Source of the DNA: Aurelia coerulea
Taxonomy: Eukaryota; Cnidaria; Scyphozoa; Semaeostomeae; Ulmaridae
Assembly (NCBI GenBank): GCA_039566865.1
Contig: CM076943.1
Span: forward strand, 30,636,663-30,700,662
Length of the DNA stretch: 64,000 nucleotides
Direction of reading: 5' to 3'
Under the pieces are notes generated by a model, which was not told where the DNA came from, ran no database searches, and worked only from the letters and a program-made list of their open reading frames with translations. Each line of letters starts with the position of its first letter. The first letter of the stretch is position 1. Position numbers and translations under genes: made by a program. Positions 1-12,900 of the stretch are shown here, piece after piece.

Positions 1-858
1 TGTAATTACGCTGATGATACCACTATTTACGTTGTGAGTGATAAGATAGATCATGTTGTGCGAAGATTGGAAGATGGCGTTGCAGCCATCTTAAACTGGT
101 TTCCTAATAACTATATGAAACTTAACGAAGAAAAATGCCATGTAATGATGTTTGGTGGAATACATGACGATATACATGTGAAAATTGGTACTTCTATGAT
201 CAAAGAGACCAAGGAGCAAATGCTCTTAGGAATCAACATAGACAATAAACTAACGTTTAAGTCCCACGTTGAAACGCTCTGTAAGAAGGCTGCCCAAAAA
301 CTACATGCTCTGGCTAGAATCGCGAATTACATGGAGACTGAACAACTTGCGTCACTGATGAATGCGTTCATCATGTCACATTTTAGTTATTGCCCATTGG
401 TATGGATGTTTCATGATAGAAACCTAAATAAAAAAATCAATAAGATACAAGAAAGGGCTTTACGCATTGTATATAAAGATAATCACTCAGATTTTGAAAC
501 TCTACTCGTGAATCAAAACTCGGCATCTGTCCATCAGAGAAATCTGCGGTTACTTCTAACTGAAAGATATAAAACAAAATCAGGAAACGCCCCTAGCTTT
601 ATGAATGAGATTTTCATAGAAAAAGTGCCTTCGTATGAGCTGAGGGATGGCGGAAACATATGTTTACCAAAAGTTAAAACAATGAGGTTTGGAACAGAAA
701 CTGTGCGGTTCCTCGGGCAGAAGCTCTGGAGGACACTACCTGCCGACATAAAGGAATCTGAATCTCTTTCAATGTTTAAAAGAAGAATTAAAACGTACAC
801 GGTTAGCTGTGACTGCAGACTATGCAAGCGTTATGTAGAAAACTTAGGGTATATTTAA
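1..858 (+). CDS. LINE reverse transcriptase, C-terminal part (partial)
   Basis: The frame is open from base 1 to the stop at 856-858. Bases 7-18 encode the catalytic YADD box of a reverse transcriptase, followed by the usual LINE thumb and C-terminal region: NWFPNNYMKLNEEKC at about 97-141, then LLGINIDNKLTFKSHV, FSYCPLVWMFHDR, IQERALRIVYKD and a terminal FLGQKLWRTLPADIKE block. This order is typical of CR1/L2/Jockey-like LINEs. The N-terminal fingers and any endonuclease lie before the window. The frame has no stop or frameshift, so this copy is young or was recently active. It is a transposon gene, not a host gene. Confidence 0.88.
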   Translation, partial: CNYADDTTIYVVSDKIDHVVRRLEDGVAAILNWFPNNYMKLNEEKCHVMMFGGIHDDIHVKIGTSMIKETKEQMLLGINIDNKLTFKSHVETLCKKAAQKLHALARIANYMETEQLASLMNAFIMSHFSYCPLVWMFHDRNLNKKINKIQERALRIVYKDNHSDFETLLVNQNSASVHQRNLRLLLTERYKTKSGNAPSFMNEIFIEKVPSYELRDGGNICLPKVKTMRFGTETVRFLGQKLWRTLPADIKESESLSMFKRRIKTYTVSCDCRLCKRYVENLGYI

Positions 859-981
859 TTTCTTTTTGTATTTTTTGTTTTTAATTGTAGTTGGCCTAAA
901 TTAGCACCTTTGTGCTATTGTATATTGTAAATAGCCAACGTTAAATAAATTGAATAAAAAAAAAAAAGAAAAAAAAAAATT
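1..981 (+). mobile_element. 5'-cut 3' end of a CR1/L2-like LINE
   Basis: This is the 3' part of a non-LTR retrotransposon entering from outside the window. It holds the end of the reverse transcriptase ORF, about 90 bp of 3' UTR and an A-rich tail (about 953-981, almost pure A with one G). The tail and the coding direction agree, so the 3' terminus is real. The sequence after the tail is the 97-bp direct repeat seen again at 5,880, so the LINE sits against that repeat block. Confidence 0.85.
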
Positions 982-1075
982 CAAGCAACTTTGAAACGGG
1001 GGAGCGGGGGGGCACGTAATCAAAGACCGAAGTAGTGCAATTTTATGATTTGTCTCAAGTATTTTGGCCTAGGTT
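982..1075. repeat. 97-bp direct repeat, copy 1
   Basis: The stretch beginning TTCAAGCAACTTTGAAACGG and ending near TATTTTGGCC recurs in the same orientation at about 5,880-5,975 with a few differences. It brackets the tandem 1.29-kb units between them. I see no coding content. Confidence 0.8.
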
Positions 1076-2207
1076 GTCTAAAAAATTGCTATCACTACCT
1101 ATCATATATGTTTCTATGAATCCAAATCTACTTATATCAGACAATTTCTTTCACTATGAATGGATAGCCACTAACTGTGGGCTTAACTCCAGAGTACTTC
1201 AGATGTTAATGTTTTCATTGTTACTGGTTCATCCGTCAGAACTATGACGTCATCAAATTATGCAAAATTTTCCCATAAAGTACAGCGAAACTTCTCTTGT
1301 GCACGAAACCTGCCAATGATTTTCGTTTGAAAACATCATAGTTATCAAAGAGAACTGGAAAACAAAGTTCCTTTCGAATCAGTGCAAATTCTGCGCCTCC
1401 GCAGTGCAATTGTCTTATTTTCAAATGTACCGTTAGCCAATTCTCTTACTATTCATTCATTTTCAATGAGATTAAATTCGCTCCACAAAACTTGCATTCA
1501 CCCTGGACGGCATTGAATGGTCTATTGCTCCCGATGAATTGTAGTCCAGAACTTTTTGTTGAAGAAGAATATACTTGTTGCATAGCAGCAAGGCGGATTT
1601 GCAATGTCTGGAACAGTAAGAAAAGGATCAGATTTGGCAACGCTTCTCCCTACTTTAAACATTAATAACGTTGGCAACGTTTGCCCTATTCTAGCAAATT
1701 TTGTCTCATTCTGATGAGAAAAATTAGCTTTATTAGCCTATAGTCAGTATTTGCATCGACATTTTTGTGAAATATCATTTCTGACGGTTCTCAATAGAGT
1801 TCAAAAGAAACTTAGCCGCAATTGTTTATTTTAAGTTTTTAATTTTGGAGCACCGTGAGATTTCCCCCTTCTAGGCAATCTTTACTTGGTTTTTGTGCAT
1901 GAATAGGAAGACTTTGATGTTCAAATGTGAAATCAAGCGAATTTACCAAAAAAGCGTGACTTATCCCAAAATTATGGGGCATTTTTCTTTGGAGCGCCGT
2001 TGGGAGAACCGGAGGATTCACAAGAAACCGGACCTCAAACAATAACCCCAAACGCTTTCTTGCAATGATAAAACATTTTCAAAGAGCAGCGGAGTACACA
2101 ATCTTACGATAGCGGAAGAAAGTTCAGAATCCTAATGTATGTCACTTTTGATAAGGGAATCTTTATGTGAGTGAAAATTGCAGCAATTTTGCCACGCCCA
2201 TTTTTAA

Positions 2208-4274
2208 GGTAGTCCACTACTCCATTAAAAATCTTTTTTGTTATGGGAGATACAGGTATACAACTTTAGGTAATGGAAGATATGGGCATACTGATTCCAA
2301 ATTTTAATTGAAAATGTCTTTGTCTTGATTGGTTTCCATGACAACGAGAAAACAATGGATATGACCACCTAAGCTTTGTTTGTGCATATTTTTTAAAGGG
2401 TGGCTTCATGTTGGATTTTTATAGTTCAAAGTCTCTCTCTGGTAGTTGGTGAGTGCACTGGTGTGAATGATTTCAAAGGAGTTTAAGAAAATTATTTTTT
2501 GATAGCATTTTGTTAAAAGGGACATTTTTTGAGAAAATAATCTGACTTTGAAGATCAACAACCTGTCATGGAGGCCACTGACAAGAAATATCAGGGCACC
2601 AGTGCACTCCTCAGACTCTCAGAATTCTTCTGATATATAGGCAAGTTGATTTGGACAAAAAATGTAAAAGTTGTGCAAACACAAAGGCAGACGGTATCAT
2701 GCAAAATCATGTTTTGAGAAAATTGCTGTTAAACATTTCAAAATGTGATTTCTGCATAGAAAGTTAACTGAGAATTGACTTTTTTGCAATAAATTTTGGG
2801 CAAAGGTAATTTGTCATCAGTTGCACCTAAGTATGGTTTCTTCACAATTTTTCTGTATTATTATCTCCACATTTGTCATTCGCATATACATAATTTCTCA
2901 AAGGCAAATGCTCCTGCAGCATAGCTGCTGTCCGCACTAGCTATATATTTCTGCTTCGTAATCTTTTTATATTCAAAGTTCTTTCTATCTTCTTTCTTTT
3001 ATTACCGGCTGCCATCTCTGCCCTTTTGATTCTTTCAATGCTCTGAATTTTCAAGGTGTTTCCCTGGACTCAAATTCAGGATTTGGCATAAAGTAGAACA
3101 CGTGTGATTGATAATCCCATGCTAAATTGACAAGCAGCTAATGTGAGAGCAGTTGTGACTATTCTTTTCCAAAACAAATATGGTTTTATGGGGAAAGCTT
3201 CCAAATAATGTTGTGAAAGGATTCATTGGGGTTTTGAGTTTATTGCGAGGAAATCACTTCAGCAAGTATTTGTCTGAGACGCGTTGGAAAATGGGGACAA
3301 GCTTCTTTCCAATTCCTGGTGCTAATGTTTGTTGCTCTTTCTATGGAGTCCTGGAAATTCATTTGTTTGTAGAACTTCACTGCCAAAAATACAATGATGA
3401 GATTCACCAGGTGGAAACTGTGTATGTTCTGGAACTTTGTCAGATGAATACATATGTAGCAAGATTGTCATGATACGATTGTTCATTAGATCCAGATCAG
3501 ATGAATGTTCTTTCATTGCTCTCCCATAATAGCGCTGTATCATCCTCGATCAGTTCAACTTCCATAGTTAGGCCATCATCACCCCGTGGCTTCTCGCCAT
3601 AAACTTCCTTTCTAACCCGTCTTTTGCCAGCAATTTTCTTTCCACTGATAAATGCTTTCCTTGTCCTGAAGTTCGTTTTCCCATAGTCTCACATTTACAA
3701 CCATGAAACTTCAATAACTATGCGAAAATTCGAATAAACAAAGATGCAAATATAGGCTGTAAGTTCCTTGATGGCTGCACATTTCAGTGGTTTCCGGTTT
3801 TCCGCATGATACGCTGCAAGCAGCCAATCAAACTCAAAGAATCCTTTGCTTGGCCAATCAGAACTGATAAACAAAGATTTATGTCCATACCAACAAATAT
3901 CACTATTGTCCAAATGCTGAGAAACAAATAGGATTTTGAAGGCAGAGCTAGCCCAAATGATAAATAGCTTCATTGCATCAGAAACTAGGGCCACAGGGCT
4001 TTCAAATTATGTATTGGTTGAAAGGGATTGACTTCGGGGATGTTCCTCTCCAGGGGCAAATGTTGCGGATACTATTTGGGAGTAAACAAGAGCAATTTTC
4101 AAGAAAGTTCGCCTACTGCTTAGACAGATAAAACGTATATCACAAGAAAATGTTGTCTAATAACTAAAAATAGTATCGGAAAAGTTTCTTTGATAGATAG
4201 TGATGGTATGTAATGGAAAAACAAAAAATCGATTTTTTTTTCAAAACATCTGAAATTTGGAGTAGTGGACTACC
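2208..4274. mobile_element. DNA transposon with 16-bp TIRs and 8-bp TSD
   Basis: The left end GGTAGTCCACTACTCC (2,208-2,223) is the exact reverse complement of the right end (4,259-4,274). ATTTTTAA is duplicated at 2,200-2,207 and 4,275-4,282. The uninterrupted site exists at about 5,565 in tandem copy 2 (CCCATTTTTAAGAAGG), which confirms the insertion. An 8-bp duplication fits hAT, P or Merlin-type elements; the termini do not decide which. I see no transposase, so it is non-autonomous or decayed. It carries one exon-like frame at 3,497-3,688. Confidence 0.88.
3497..3688 (-). other. Possible captured exon or transposase remnant
   Basis: The minus strand has a 63-codon frame ending in a stop at 3,497-3,499. 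Its composition is non-random: a basic half (RTRKAFISGKKIAGKRRVRK) is followed by an acidic half (MEVELIEDDTALLWESNERT). It lies inside the 2.07-kb transposon. I do not recognise the family. It may be a host exon fragment carried by the element, the end of a lost transposase, or chance. Confidence 0.3.
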
Positions 4275-4440
4275 ATTTTTAAGAAGGTGCTCAGCGAATT
4301 TAGCGAACAACGCCTATGTAGGCATAGATAGCTGAGAACTCACTTCTTGTGTTGGGGATGACGGTTTTAAAATTTCACGCAGAAATCTCTATGGGTTCTC
4401 AAGCTATGAGTTATTATTTGTTAACAATCATTTTCAGACT

Positions 4441-5728
4441 GTCTGAAAAATTGCTATCACTACCTATCATATATGTTTCTATGAATCCAAATCTACTTAT
4501 ATCAGACAATTTCTTTTACTATGAATGGATAGCCACTAACTGTGGGCTTAACTCCAGAGTACTTCAGATGTTAATGTTTTCATTGTTACTGGTTCATCCG
4601 TCAGAACTATGACGTCATCAAATTATGCAAAATTTTCCCATAAAGTACAGCGAAACTTCTCTTGTGCACGAAACCTGCCAATGATTTTCGTTTGAAAACA
4701 TCATAGTTATCAAAGAGAACTGGAAAACAAAGTTCCTTTCGAATCAGTGCAAATTCTGCGCCTCCGAAGTGCAATTATCTTATTTTCAAATGTACCGTTA
4801 GCCAATTCTCTTACTATTCATTCATTTTCAATGAGATTAAATTCGCTCCACAAAACTTGCATTCACCCTGGACGGCATTGAATGGTCTATTGCTCCCGAT
4901 GAATTGTAGTCCAGAACTTTTTGTTGAAGAAGAATATACTTGTTGCATAGCAGCAAGGCGGATTTGCAATGTCTGGAACAGTAAGAAAAGGATCAGATTT
5001 GGCAACGCTTCTCCCTACTTTAAACATTAATAACGTCGGCAACATTTGCCCTCTTCTTACAAATGTTGTCTCATTCTGATGAGAAAAATTAGCTTTATTA
5101 GCCTATAGTCAGTATTTGCATCGACATTTTCGTGAAATATGATTTCTGACGGTTCTCAATAGAGTTCAAAAGAAACTTAGCCGGAATTGTTTATTTAAGT
5201 TTTTTAATTTTGGAGCGCCGTGGGATTTCCCCCTTCCAGGCAATTTTTACTTGGTTTTTGTGCATGAATAGGAAGACTTTGATGTTCAAATGTAAAATCA
5301 AGCGAATTTACCAAAAAAGCGTGACTTATCCCAAAATTATGGGGCATTTTTCTTTGGAGCGCCGTTGGGAGAACCGGAGGATTCACAAGAAACCGGACCT
5401 CAAACAATAACCCCAAACGCTTTCTTGCAATGATAAAACATTTTCAAAGAGCAGCGGAGTACACAATCTTACGATAGCGGAAGAAAGTTCAGAATCCTAA
5501 TGTATGTCACTTTTTATAAGGGAATCTTTATGTGAGTGAAAATTGCAGCAATTTTGCCACGCCCATTTTTAAGAAGGTGCTCAGCGAATTTAGCGAACAA
5601 CGCCTATGTAGGCATAGATAGCTGAGAACTCACTTCTTGTGTCGGGGATGACGGTGTTAAAATTTCACACAGAAATCTCTATGGGTTCTCAAGCTATGAG
5701 TTATTATTTGTTAACAATCATTTTCAGA
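4441..5728. repeat. 1.29-kb tandem unit, copy 2 (uninterrupted)
   Basis: This is the second head-to-tail copy of the unit described at 1,076. It retains the empty insertion site near 5,565-5,575. It ends in ATTTTCAGAC, after which the sequence differs from the start of another unit. Confidence 0.85.
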
Positions 5729-5879
5729 CAATCCTGGCCAAAAGAAGCTGGGACACAGGCAAATTTCAGTGTCTTCATGATGTTTCCTAAAGTATCGAGG
5801 AGAAAACATACGTTTAGAGTCTCCAAAGACCCCTCCCCCCCCGCCTTCTTCAATGTTGAGAAGGCCAAAAGGTGTTTGA

Positions 5880-5975
5880 TTCAAGCAACTTTGAAACGGG
5901 GGGAGCGGGGGGTACGTAATCAAAGACCGAAGTAGTGCAATTTTATGATTTGTCCCAAGTATTTTGGCCAAGATT
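5880..5975. repeat. 97-bp direct repeat, copy 2
   Basis: Same sequence as 982-1,075 with a few substitutions (for example GTCCCAAG for GTCTCAAG). The intervening 5,729-5,879 contains a run of C and no recognisable gene. Confidence 0.8.
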
Positions 5976-6855
5976 GTAGAATTGTTTTGCTATGCTAAGC
6001 TATATGCAATAATATACGCATAGCACTTACCTACAGGGTAGGTCAAAAGGAACTCACAAGATAGAACGTTGCATAGTTGCAGAGTTGATTTTGCAAAAAT
6101 ATAATGTTTGTTGTGTGCGATTTCTTGGAGTATGATAACCCCTCACCCCAGAGCCGCAGTTTAAAAATTGAGAAGCCAGCCATGTTACCCGAGAATATCG
6201 TCATTAGTTCATCCCTTCGAATAAGGCCAGTCCTGTTATGCAGCAGTCCTGTTATGATCCCAGCTGCTAGGGCTGGCCTACTTACAGTTATTCGCGCTTT
6301 CAGGTCTATGCCTCCTATTGACAATGGAACCTCCCCTAAAATCATCCAACTCTTATAGCAGGACCAGCCTGTGGTAATGTAATCAGGCCCTTAGCGTATC
6401 AAGTTTTAGTGAAAGGTGGCGTATAAAGGGTGACTGTTTGTTTATGCCCCATAGCTTCGTCGAGGAGAAATACCACCACTCATACTACAAGTTCAGCGTG
6501 CTTTTCTTCAAAAGAGAGTGCTTGAGGTCCGTCGGTTAAGGTGCTAGTAAGGCTGGTCTACTCAGTTCTATCAATGTGTTTCTTATGGCCCTTAGAGCAG
6601 ACCGTATACCAATACAGGCTGTAGATAGATATTTCAAAGCTGCATTTTGTATTCTGTCGTTTGTACTTGAATTTTTCTATCAAGAACAGTCTGCCGTGTT
6701 AGTTCTGTATTCATCTAGAAAATGGTGGGGAAAATAGTGATTTTGTTCGATGTTTGTAGAGATTTGATCTATGCTTGAGATTTATGTACGGTATGTTTAG
6801 TAATGCAACTATTTGAAACTTAAATTTCTTATTGATTGTGAATTTTCTATTGCAG
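5976..6855. other. No recognisable gene; sequence before the first GCNA exon found
   Basis: Open frames of 84 and 100 codons overlap on opposite strands at 6,043-6,358, but neither has a domain I recognise. The next GCNA exon starts in phase 2, so at least one earlier coding exon is expected here or upstream of 5.9 kb. I could not identify it. Confidence 0.5.
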
Positions 6856-6914
6856 GGCAGCCCAGAATGAAGCGAACAATGTTTCCTCTGAAGATGACGA
6901 CGACTTTGATGCTT
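6856..6914 (+). CDS. GCNA: GCNA exon a, acidic N-terminal part
   Basis: Acceptor TTGCAG, donor GTGAGT. It encodes AAQNEANNVSSEDDDDFDA. It starts with the third base of a codon and ends with the first base of a Phe codon, completed by the next exon. The acidic, serine-rich composition is that of the GCNA disordered region. Confidence 0.75.
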
Positions 6915-9900
6915 GTGAGTGTTAGAATTGTCACATTTATCATAAAGCTACTTAACTGCACATAATATGATAGATACATTGCAACATAATCACTAATTAT
7001 AGGTTAATAGCTAACCAAACTCCTTTGCTGCCCCAAAATAGTTTGTATGATATTAAAGTCTTTTTGCTTAGGTTCCTTTCATTTTTCATTTTTGTGTCAA
7101 ATGTTTGTAGCTTTTGGAATTTTAGTAATTTACAATAGGGCTGTTGAATTTTGTAGATCTTTAAAGAGTTTTTCCTTGATCTTGTGCGATGCATGTATCA
7201 AATTACACAGCTGTTGTTTTCATAATCCGGATCACAGGGAACCAAAAAACTAATACTACAGTCTTACTTTAAAAAAAACTGCGAGTTTAAACCGCAGCCA
7301 ATGAGATAACAGCTCTCACATAACAAAAGTTATTCTCCTGTAACAATAGTAGGACGACCACAACAATGATGTGATCTGTATCAAATTACACAACTGTTGT
7401 GTCATAATCCGGATCACAGGGAACCAACAAATCAAAACTATTGTCTTCACTGACACTCCTAAACCCCCTGTGGTATCTGGTAAATCAGGAAAAGTGCCCC
7501 TCAAACATCCTTCAAAAGTGGCCTGTCGCGATCAAATTCATCAAAGATCCCTGCCTTACAGCAACGAATTGCCTATGCTTTAGCACGTGTTTTCCTTTTG
7601 GGAGGATGAAGACTGTTCCCATTAGTAAAAAACATTAGTTAAAGGGCTTTCATTCTCCCAGGCCTGGTAGTTTTTGCATTACTACGACCGTTTAGATCTA
7701 TCGATCTTTCAAATGAGAATCGATCTTTCAAATGAAGTTTTGACGCAACTTTTATTATATGGTGATAAAGACCTCCCAAATGACATCAACAGAAATATAC
7801 TAAATTTGACTCTACAATACATCCACACAAAATTAAGATCACCTAATTCTAGCTAAATGCAACTCAACCACCAAACCAAGTCCATTTTTGCGAAGTCTCC
7901 TATCGCTGAGTCCCATCCTTTTCTTTATATGTAGCTTTTTGTAACAGACCCTTTTAGCTATTCTACAAAAGAGACTTGAGCGTCATTCTTATACATTTCA
8001 TACGCGACTTTCGATTGAGTGGCTCTTCTATCACTATTGCGTACATTCAAAAATTTCATTCGTAAAATATCGTTCGATTCTAATTCTTTTCTGCATAGCT
8101 GGGGGGTCTATTGTAAATCTTAGTTGTATTTTAGGTTTATGTCCTTCATGCGATGGCCCTGGGGTAGTCATGATCCTTTGCTCCCCTTGGTATCATTTTA
8201 TGTGGTATTGTATGGTAGATCGCTCGTAATCTTAGGTAATTCGTAAATTGTAAATTTTTTAACATTGAATTTGTAAAAAAAGAAAAAAAATGCTCCCAGG
8301 AGGATAACATGTGCTAATACTTGTAAATGTCATTGTTAATAGGTAGGAAAGCCAACAGAATTTCCATCGTTGTTTTCATTCGTTTTTGCAGGTTTTTGAA
8401 GGGGGCTTTGTGCAGAAAAAGAAACATGCTCCATAGCCACACGACCGAATGACATTTTAAAGCCGGGTTAATTTAGATTTTTCTATTGTAATTGAGCGTA
8501 TTGGCTCAGCATAAACGCGGTTTGTTTTTTTGTACTCACCTTGTATTCCAATCAACTGTCGACTATTAGTGGTAGACATATCTCAATCTGATTCTAGCAT
8601 GAGACTCGTCACTATACCCGATCTGTTACATCGTTTTTAGGGAACCCAGTGCTCATTCTCGCTGAAAGCTTTTGATTGTGGAAAACTCAATATGTCCTTT
8701 CTCTTGCAGTCATCAATAAACTGAATTCCACGAAGAAGTCAACTAATGTGATTGTATCTTCTGACGAAGAAGAAGGGTAATTTACAATTCTTATCGCTGA
8801 TTGTATTCAAGAAATCTTGCTTTTTTGTCTCATGAAATTTACAACAACAAACAATTACAACATTATAAAACAATTGCAAAGGGAGCATGGAAATACACAA
8901 CAACCCTAAAACCTACACTTAACACAGAGAAAAATATAACAAAATCTACAAAAATGACTACAGTGGTGTTGCCCATTATGCCCATGCTGTCGCAATTTTG
9001 AATTTGTCCTCAACAAGTATAGTGAAATATACCAACTAGCTAGTTTACTTGCTAATCGGCCGTAATTGGTGACCGGGTATAACGGACGACGCAACTCTAA
9101 ACATAAAGGAGAAAAGGTTTACATGAGAGAATTAGAGCAAAAGCATCAGATCCCCAAAACGACCACGCGAAACTGCGCAATCCCCCCACAGACCCAACAC
9201 CCATTCTGATTTTAGCAATGTATTGGAACCCTTCTGAGGCCGTAATATAGAGTAATGTCAACCATTATGCTCATGTCGTCGCCAACTTCTGAGTTAGATC
9301 CTAAAATAGCAATTAATGAAAAAACCAAGAAGCCAGGTTACATCATCAACTAATGGAGAAAAAGATCACAGAGTATTGACTATTGATGCAAACTCTTTAT
9401 ACTAATTTTAGCAGATTTTAAAGAAGAGGGAAAAACGTCGTTTTTTCGAGCGTCGTCCATTATGGCCGCAGGACAAACAAGTAACACTACTCTCCGGTAA
9501 AAAGTTTTAATAAGAAAAACAGTTTTAATTACTGTTATTTGTTTATCATTGGGCACTTTAAACACAAAAATAGCAATAATAAGTCTAAACTTCGAGTTTT
9601 GGCAATTTAAATACATGCTTTGAGTTGTTCTAAATCCTACCTTATACTTTGTGCATGGACGGATGAGTTTTGGCGTTTCTAAAATGCAAATAGATTTAAT
9701 ATAATGCTGCCGTTTTTTGGGTTTCAGTGATTTTCTAAGTCAGTCAGTAAGATTTTAACCCAAATTGGTTTCTTTTTTAAGAAAGTTTGCGTTTTCATAT
9801 TTTGAAGCGACTGGAGACTTCTCTGGTAAGCTGATGGGCATAATGGGCGACAAAAATAGCAATTAGCAGCACTCAGACTTCATGGCCTTAAATCTAAATC

Positions 9901-12900
9901 AGAAGTCACTTTGCTTTGGTTTCATTGTATTTCCTCTCCAGAGACAGGACTTCTGAAAAATCAAAGAACATTTCAAAAATTTCAAACCGCAAGGTGCTGA
10001 GCGAACGAAAAAGAAGGAAGGAATGTAAATAGAATCATGAAATTTGCAAATACTTGAAAGAGCATGCACAAACCATCTCGTCACGCTTCAATGCAAATGA
10101 ACTGAAACTTCAGTGAAGGTCAAGTCCTGATAAAACAGATGTCAGCGAAGATTTTCCGCGCAATTTCAATTTTACTACTAGTCGTCAGTCCCCTGAAATT
10201 TAATTTCTCTTGCTTGCCGGCCATAATAGAAGGCCGGCCATATTAGGCGACGCTACTCTATTTCAATGTCACTTCAAGAATTTGTGTATTTGAATCAAAA
10301 TGCAATTGTCCGTGGCCATAAAGGAGTATTTGCAATAGTTCCTGATTTGAAAACTTTCACAGGCCTTGAGGCTGCAATATTGCATTAACAATTTCGAGAA
10401 GATCACTTTTGTGTATATCATAAGCGTGGCAGAGCAGCAAGAAGTGCTCCGTATCCTCAATACCATCATTTATTGGGCACAAAGCATCTAAAGTATCCCT
10501 AGAATTATGTTTGAATTTGTGAAAACTTAACTTACTGAGTCCAACACGTAGTCCAATCTCGCTTGTTTTAAAAACTACATAGAACTATGAAATGGTAGCA
10601 GCGGGTGTTCCGCATAGATTTGCTTCTTTGACAGCAAACTAAGAGTTAAGTATGATTTATTAGAAAAAAACCTGGTGTTCCATAAAATTGTATACAGATT
10701 TGGTTGTCTTTGGCGATTTGAATTTAGCTTTAATCAATGGCTAATCTCTCTCAAAATTTTGTTGAAAAATGATGGAGCTATAACTTTCAGGAGACCAAAT
10801 TTGCCCGATCACTGAAACCAGCGATCGGCGATTTTGTCTTACTATTTTGCAGCGATAAATAGCTTTATGGAATGAAAATGAAACAGCAGCCTCCAATGTC
10901 ATAGCTCTCGTGAAAATTCCGATAATCCTCGGAGAGTTCCACTATTTCTGACCTCACAGAAATTATTTCTTACCTCACGTGAAGATACTTATCACTGCAA
11001 AACAGTAAAGCAAAATGGCCGGCTGCTGGTTTCAGTCGTCAGGCAAATTTGGTCTTCTGAAGGTCGTCGCTCAATCATTTTTCAACCGATTTTTACGGGG
11101 ATGGTGGCCAACTTTAATTGAACATCTGAACAGAACCATCATGCGAAAGTTTGGCGAGAATCTTTTGCCGTTTTGTCAAAATCTTCAGACAAACGGGGCA
11201 CAATTTTTTTGGGACACCCTGTAGATGCCTCGTTTGTTGGTATTGGTGCTTTGAGAGCAGAAATATCAACCTTGAAAGCTCAAATCTTCGTCCACTTGCA
11301 AACCAGAGCTTTGGCCTTTTGGCCTAAGGAAATTCCCGAAGCACATCGAAGTTAAGAACTGAAATTAATGAAAGTTAAGAAACTTTCCAATGGGTGACTG
11401 GGGGGTAACTTCTGGAAAACAGAATAACAAAAGATATAATTTTGTTCAAATTTTATCAAGGCTATCGTTGATTTCTACGCTCTGCCTTAAGAAATTGCTT
11501 AGGCCAAAAGGCTAAAGCTCTGTTTTGCAGGAACTACTTTTGCAAGTACTTTTGTGAAAGATAGGTGTGCTGTTGGCGTTATATCTGCGACCGAAGGAAA
11601 ATCTGAGAGTGGGACAAGACAAACGCTAGAAGATGAAATGGAAACCAGGGAAACACATTCGCAAAGTGGTAGGACACCTTGGATATAACAGCGAGGCATT
11701 GCCCCTCAAGCAGTCGTACCAGAGTCAATTGTCGTAGTTCGACAGCAAGAGTTTAAAACGTGAGCTGATGCACGAGTAAGACCACGTCAGACGACGATTG
11801 AAAGAAACGTTTTTTAGCAAACCGACATTTGCCTGGCTTGCGGACAGTCATCAGTAACTTTTTGGAGACTTCAATCCTAGCAAAAACCAAGATGAGTATT
11901 TTAATGGTTTATTTATCAATGAATTCGATTTTCGTTTTGAAAAAGATTTTTGTCTTGATTTTTATTTGGATATGTCCAATGAAATGTGTGAAAGGAAATT
12001 TGACAAAAAATGTGGCCGTTTGAGAATATATCAAGGCACCAGAGAGTGTTTTTGAATTGACAAATTTGTTTACAAAATACCTCTTATAAATACACCGAAG
12101 CAGGCTTTATTTAGAAATAACAAATCTTCTTATTTGTATCAAGATTTTGTTTCTGAAAGCATTTTAGAACTGTTAAGGCGTGGCTCAGTGGTGGAAGTCA
12201 GTTTTACCCCAAATGTTGTGAGCCCCTATCGGTTGTTGCGAATTCTTCAGGAAAATTGAGATTGATTATTGATTTATGACATGTAAACAAACATATAATT
12301 ACAGAGAACATTCCTTTTGATGATTGGCGTTCCTTTGAGAACTATTTACAATCGAACCATTTTGTTTTTGAGTTTGACTTGAAACAAGGTTATCATTGCA
12401 TGGATATTTTTCCAGATCATCAAGCCTTTCTCGGTTTTTTCCTGGACATTTTGATGGAATAAAAAACAAACAAACAGACAAACAAACAATCAATCAAACA
12501 AAAATTGGCGTTCTCAAGGAATTGAAATTTGTGTTTATCTTGATCATCGTATAGCCATTGCTGACTCGAAACCTAAGGCTCAACTGCACTGCGAAGGCGG
12601 GTTTTATGAAAAATCTGTTTAGGAATCAACAAAATTATTAACATGGATTGGGGTTACCATGGATTTTAATACTAATATTTTATTCATACCACAAAATCGA
12701 ATTTATTGAATATTGAATCAAACTATACACTTTTGCAAAAACCCTATACAACTACAAGAAAGTTAGCCCGATTCGCTGGTAAATTATCGTCAACAAAATT
12801 TGTCTTAGGAAATATCATAAGCATCAAATCAAGATACTTATATCCTGTAATTGAGGGCTGATCTGCTTAGGATGCTGTTTTAAACATACTTAAGTTCGCT

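Larger units (their letters stand above)
1076..4440. repeat. 1.29-kb tandem unit, copy 1 (split by an insertion)
   Basis: 1,076-2,207 plus 4,283-4,440 matches 4,441-5,728 base for base apart from scattered substitutions, giving two head-to-tail units of about 1,290 bp. Copy 1 is interrupted by the element at 2,208-4,274. The unit has only short, non-conserved open frames. It is presumably a transposon or satellite-like sequence that I do not recognise. Confidence 0.85.
9526..11533. repeat. 2.0-kb direct repeat S, left copy
   Basis: 9,526-11,533 is repeated in the same orientation at 16,273-18,290. I counted about five substitutions and one 10-bp indel (AATCTATTAG present only in the right copy near 16,809), so identity is above 99%. 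The repeat starts inside the MITE at 9,250-10,258 and stops inside a palindromic MITE, so its edges do not match any element's own ends. Confidence 0.92.

Noticed and set aside
6043..6358. Opposed 84- and 100-codon frames as the first GCNA exon
   Set aside because: Neither shows acidic GCNA-like composition, and I see no donor giving the phase needed at 6,856.
7371..7583. Possible extra GCNA exon (TPKPPVVSGKSGK frame)
   Set aside because: Exons a and b already join in phase, and no good acceptor and donor pair flanks the frame in phase 1-1.
10269..10469. 66-codon minus-strand frame, repeated at 17,026-17,226
   Set aside because: Wrong frame: the LINE C-terminal motif lies in another minus frame of the same DNA.
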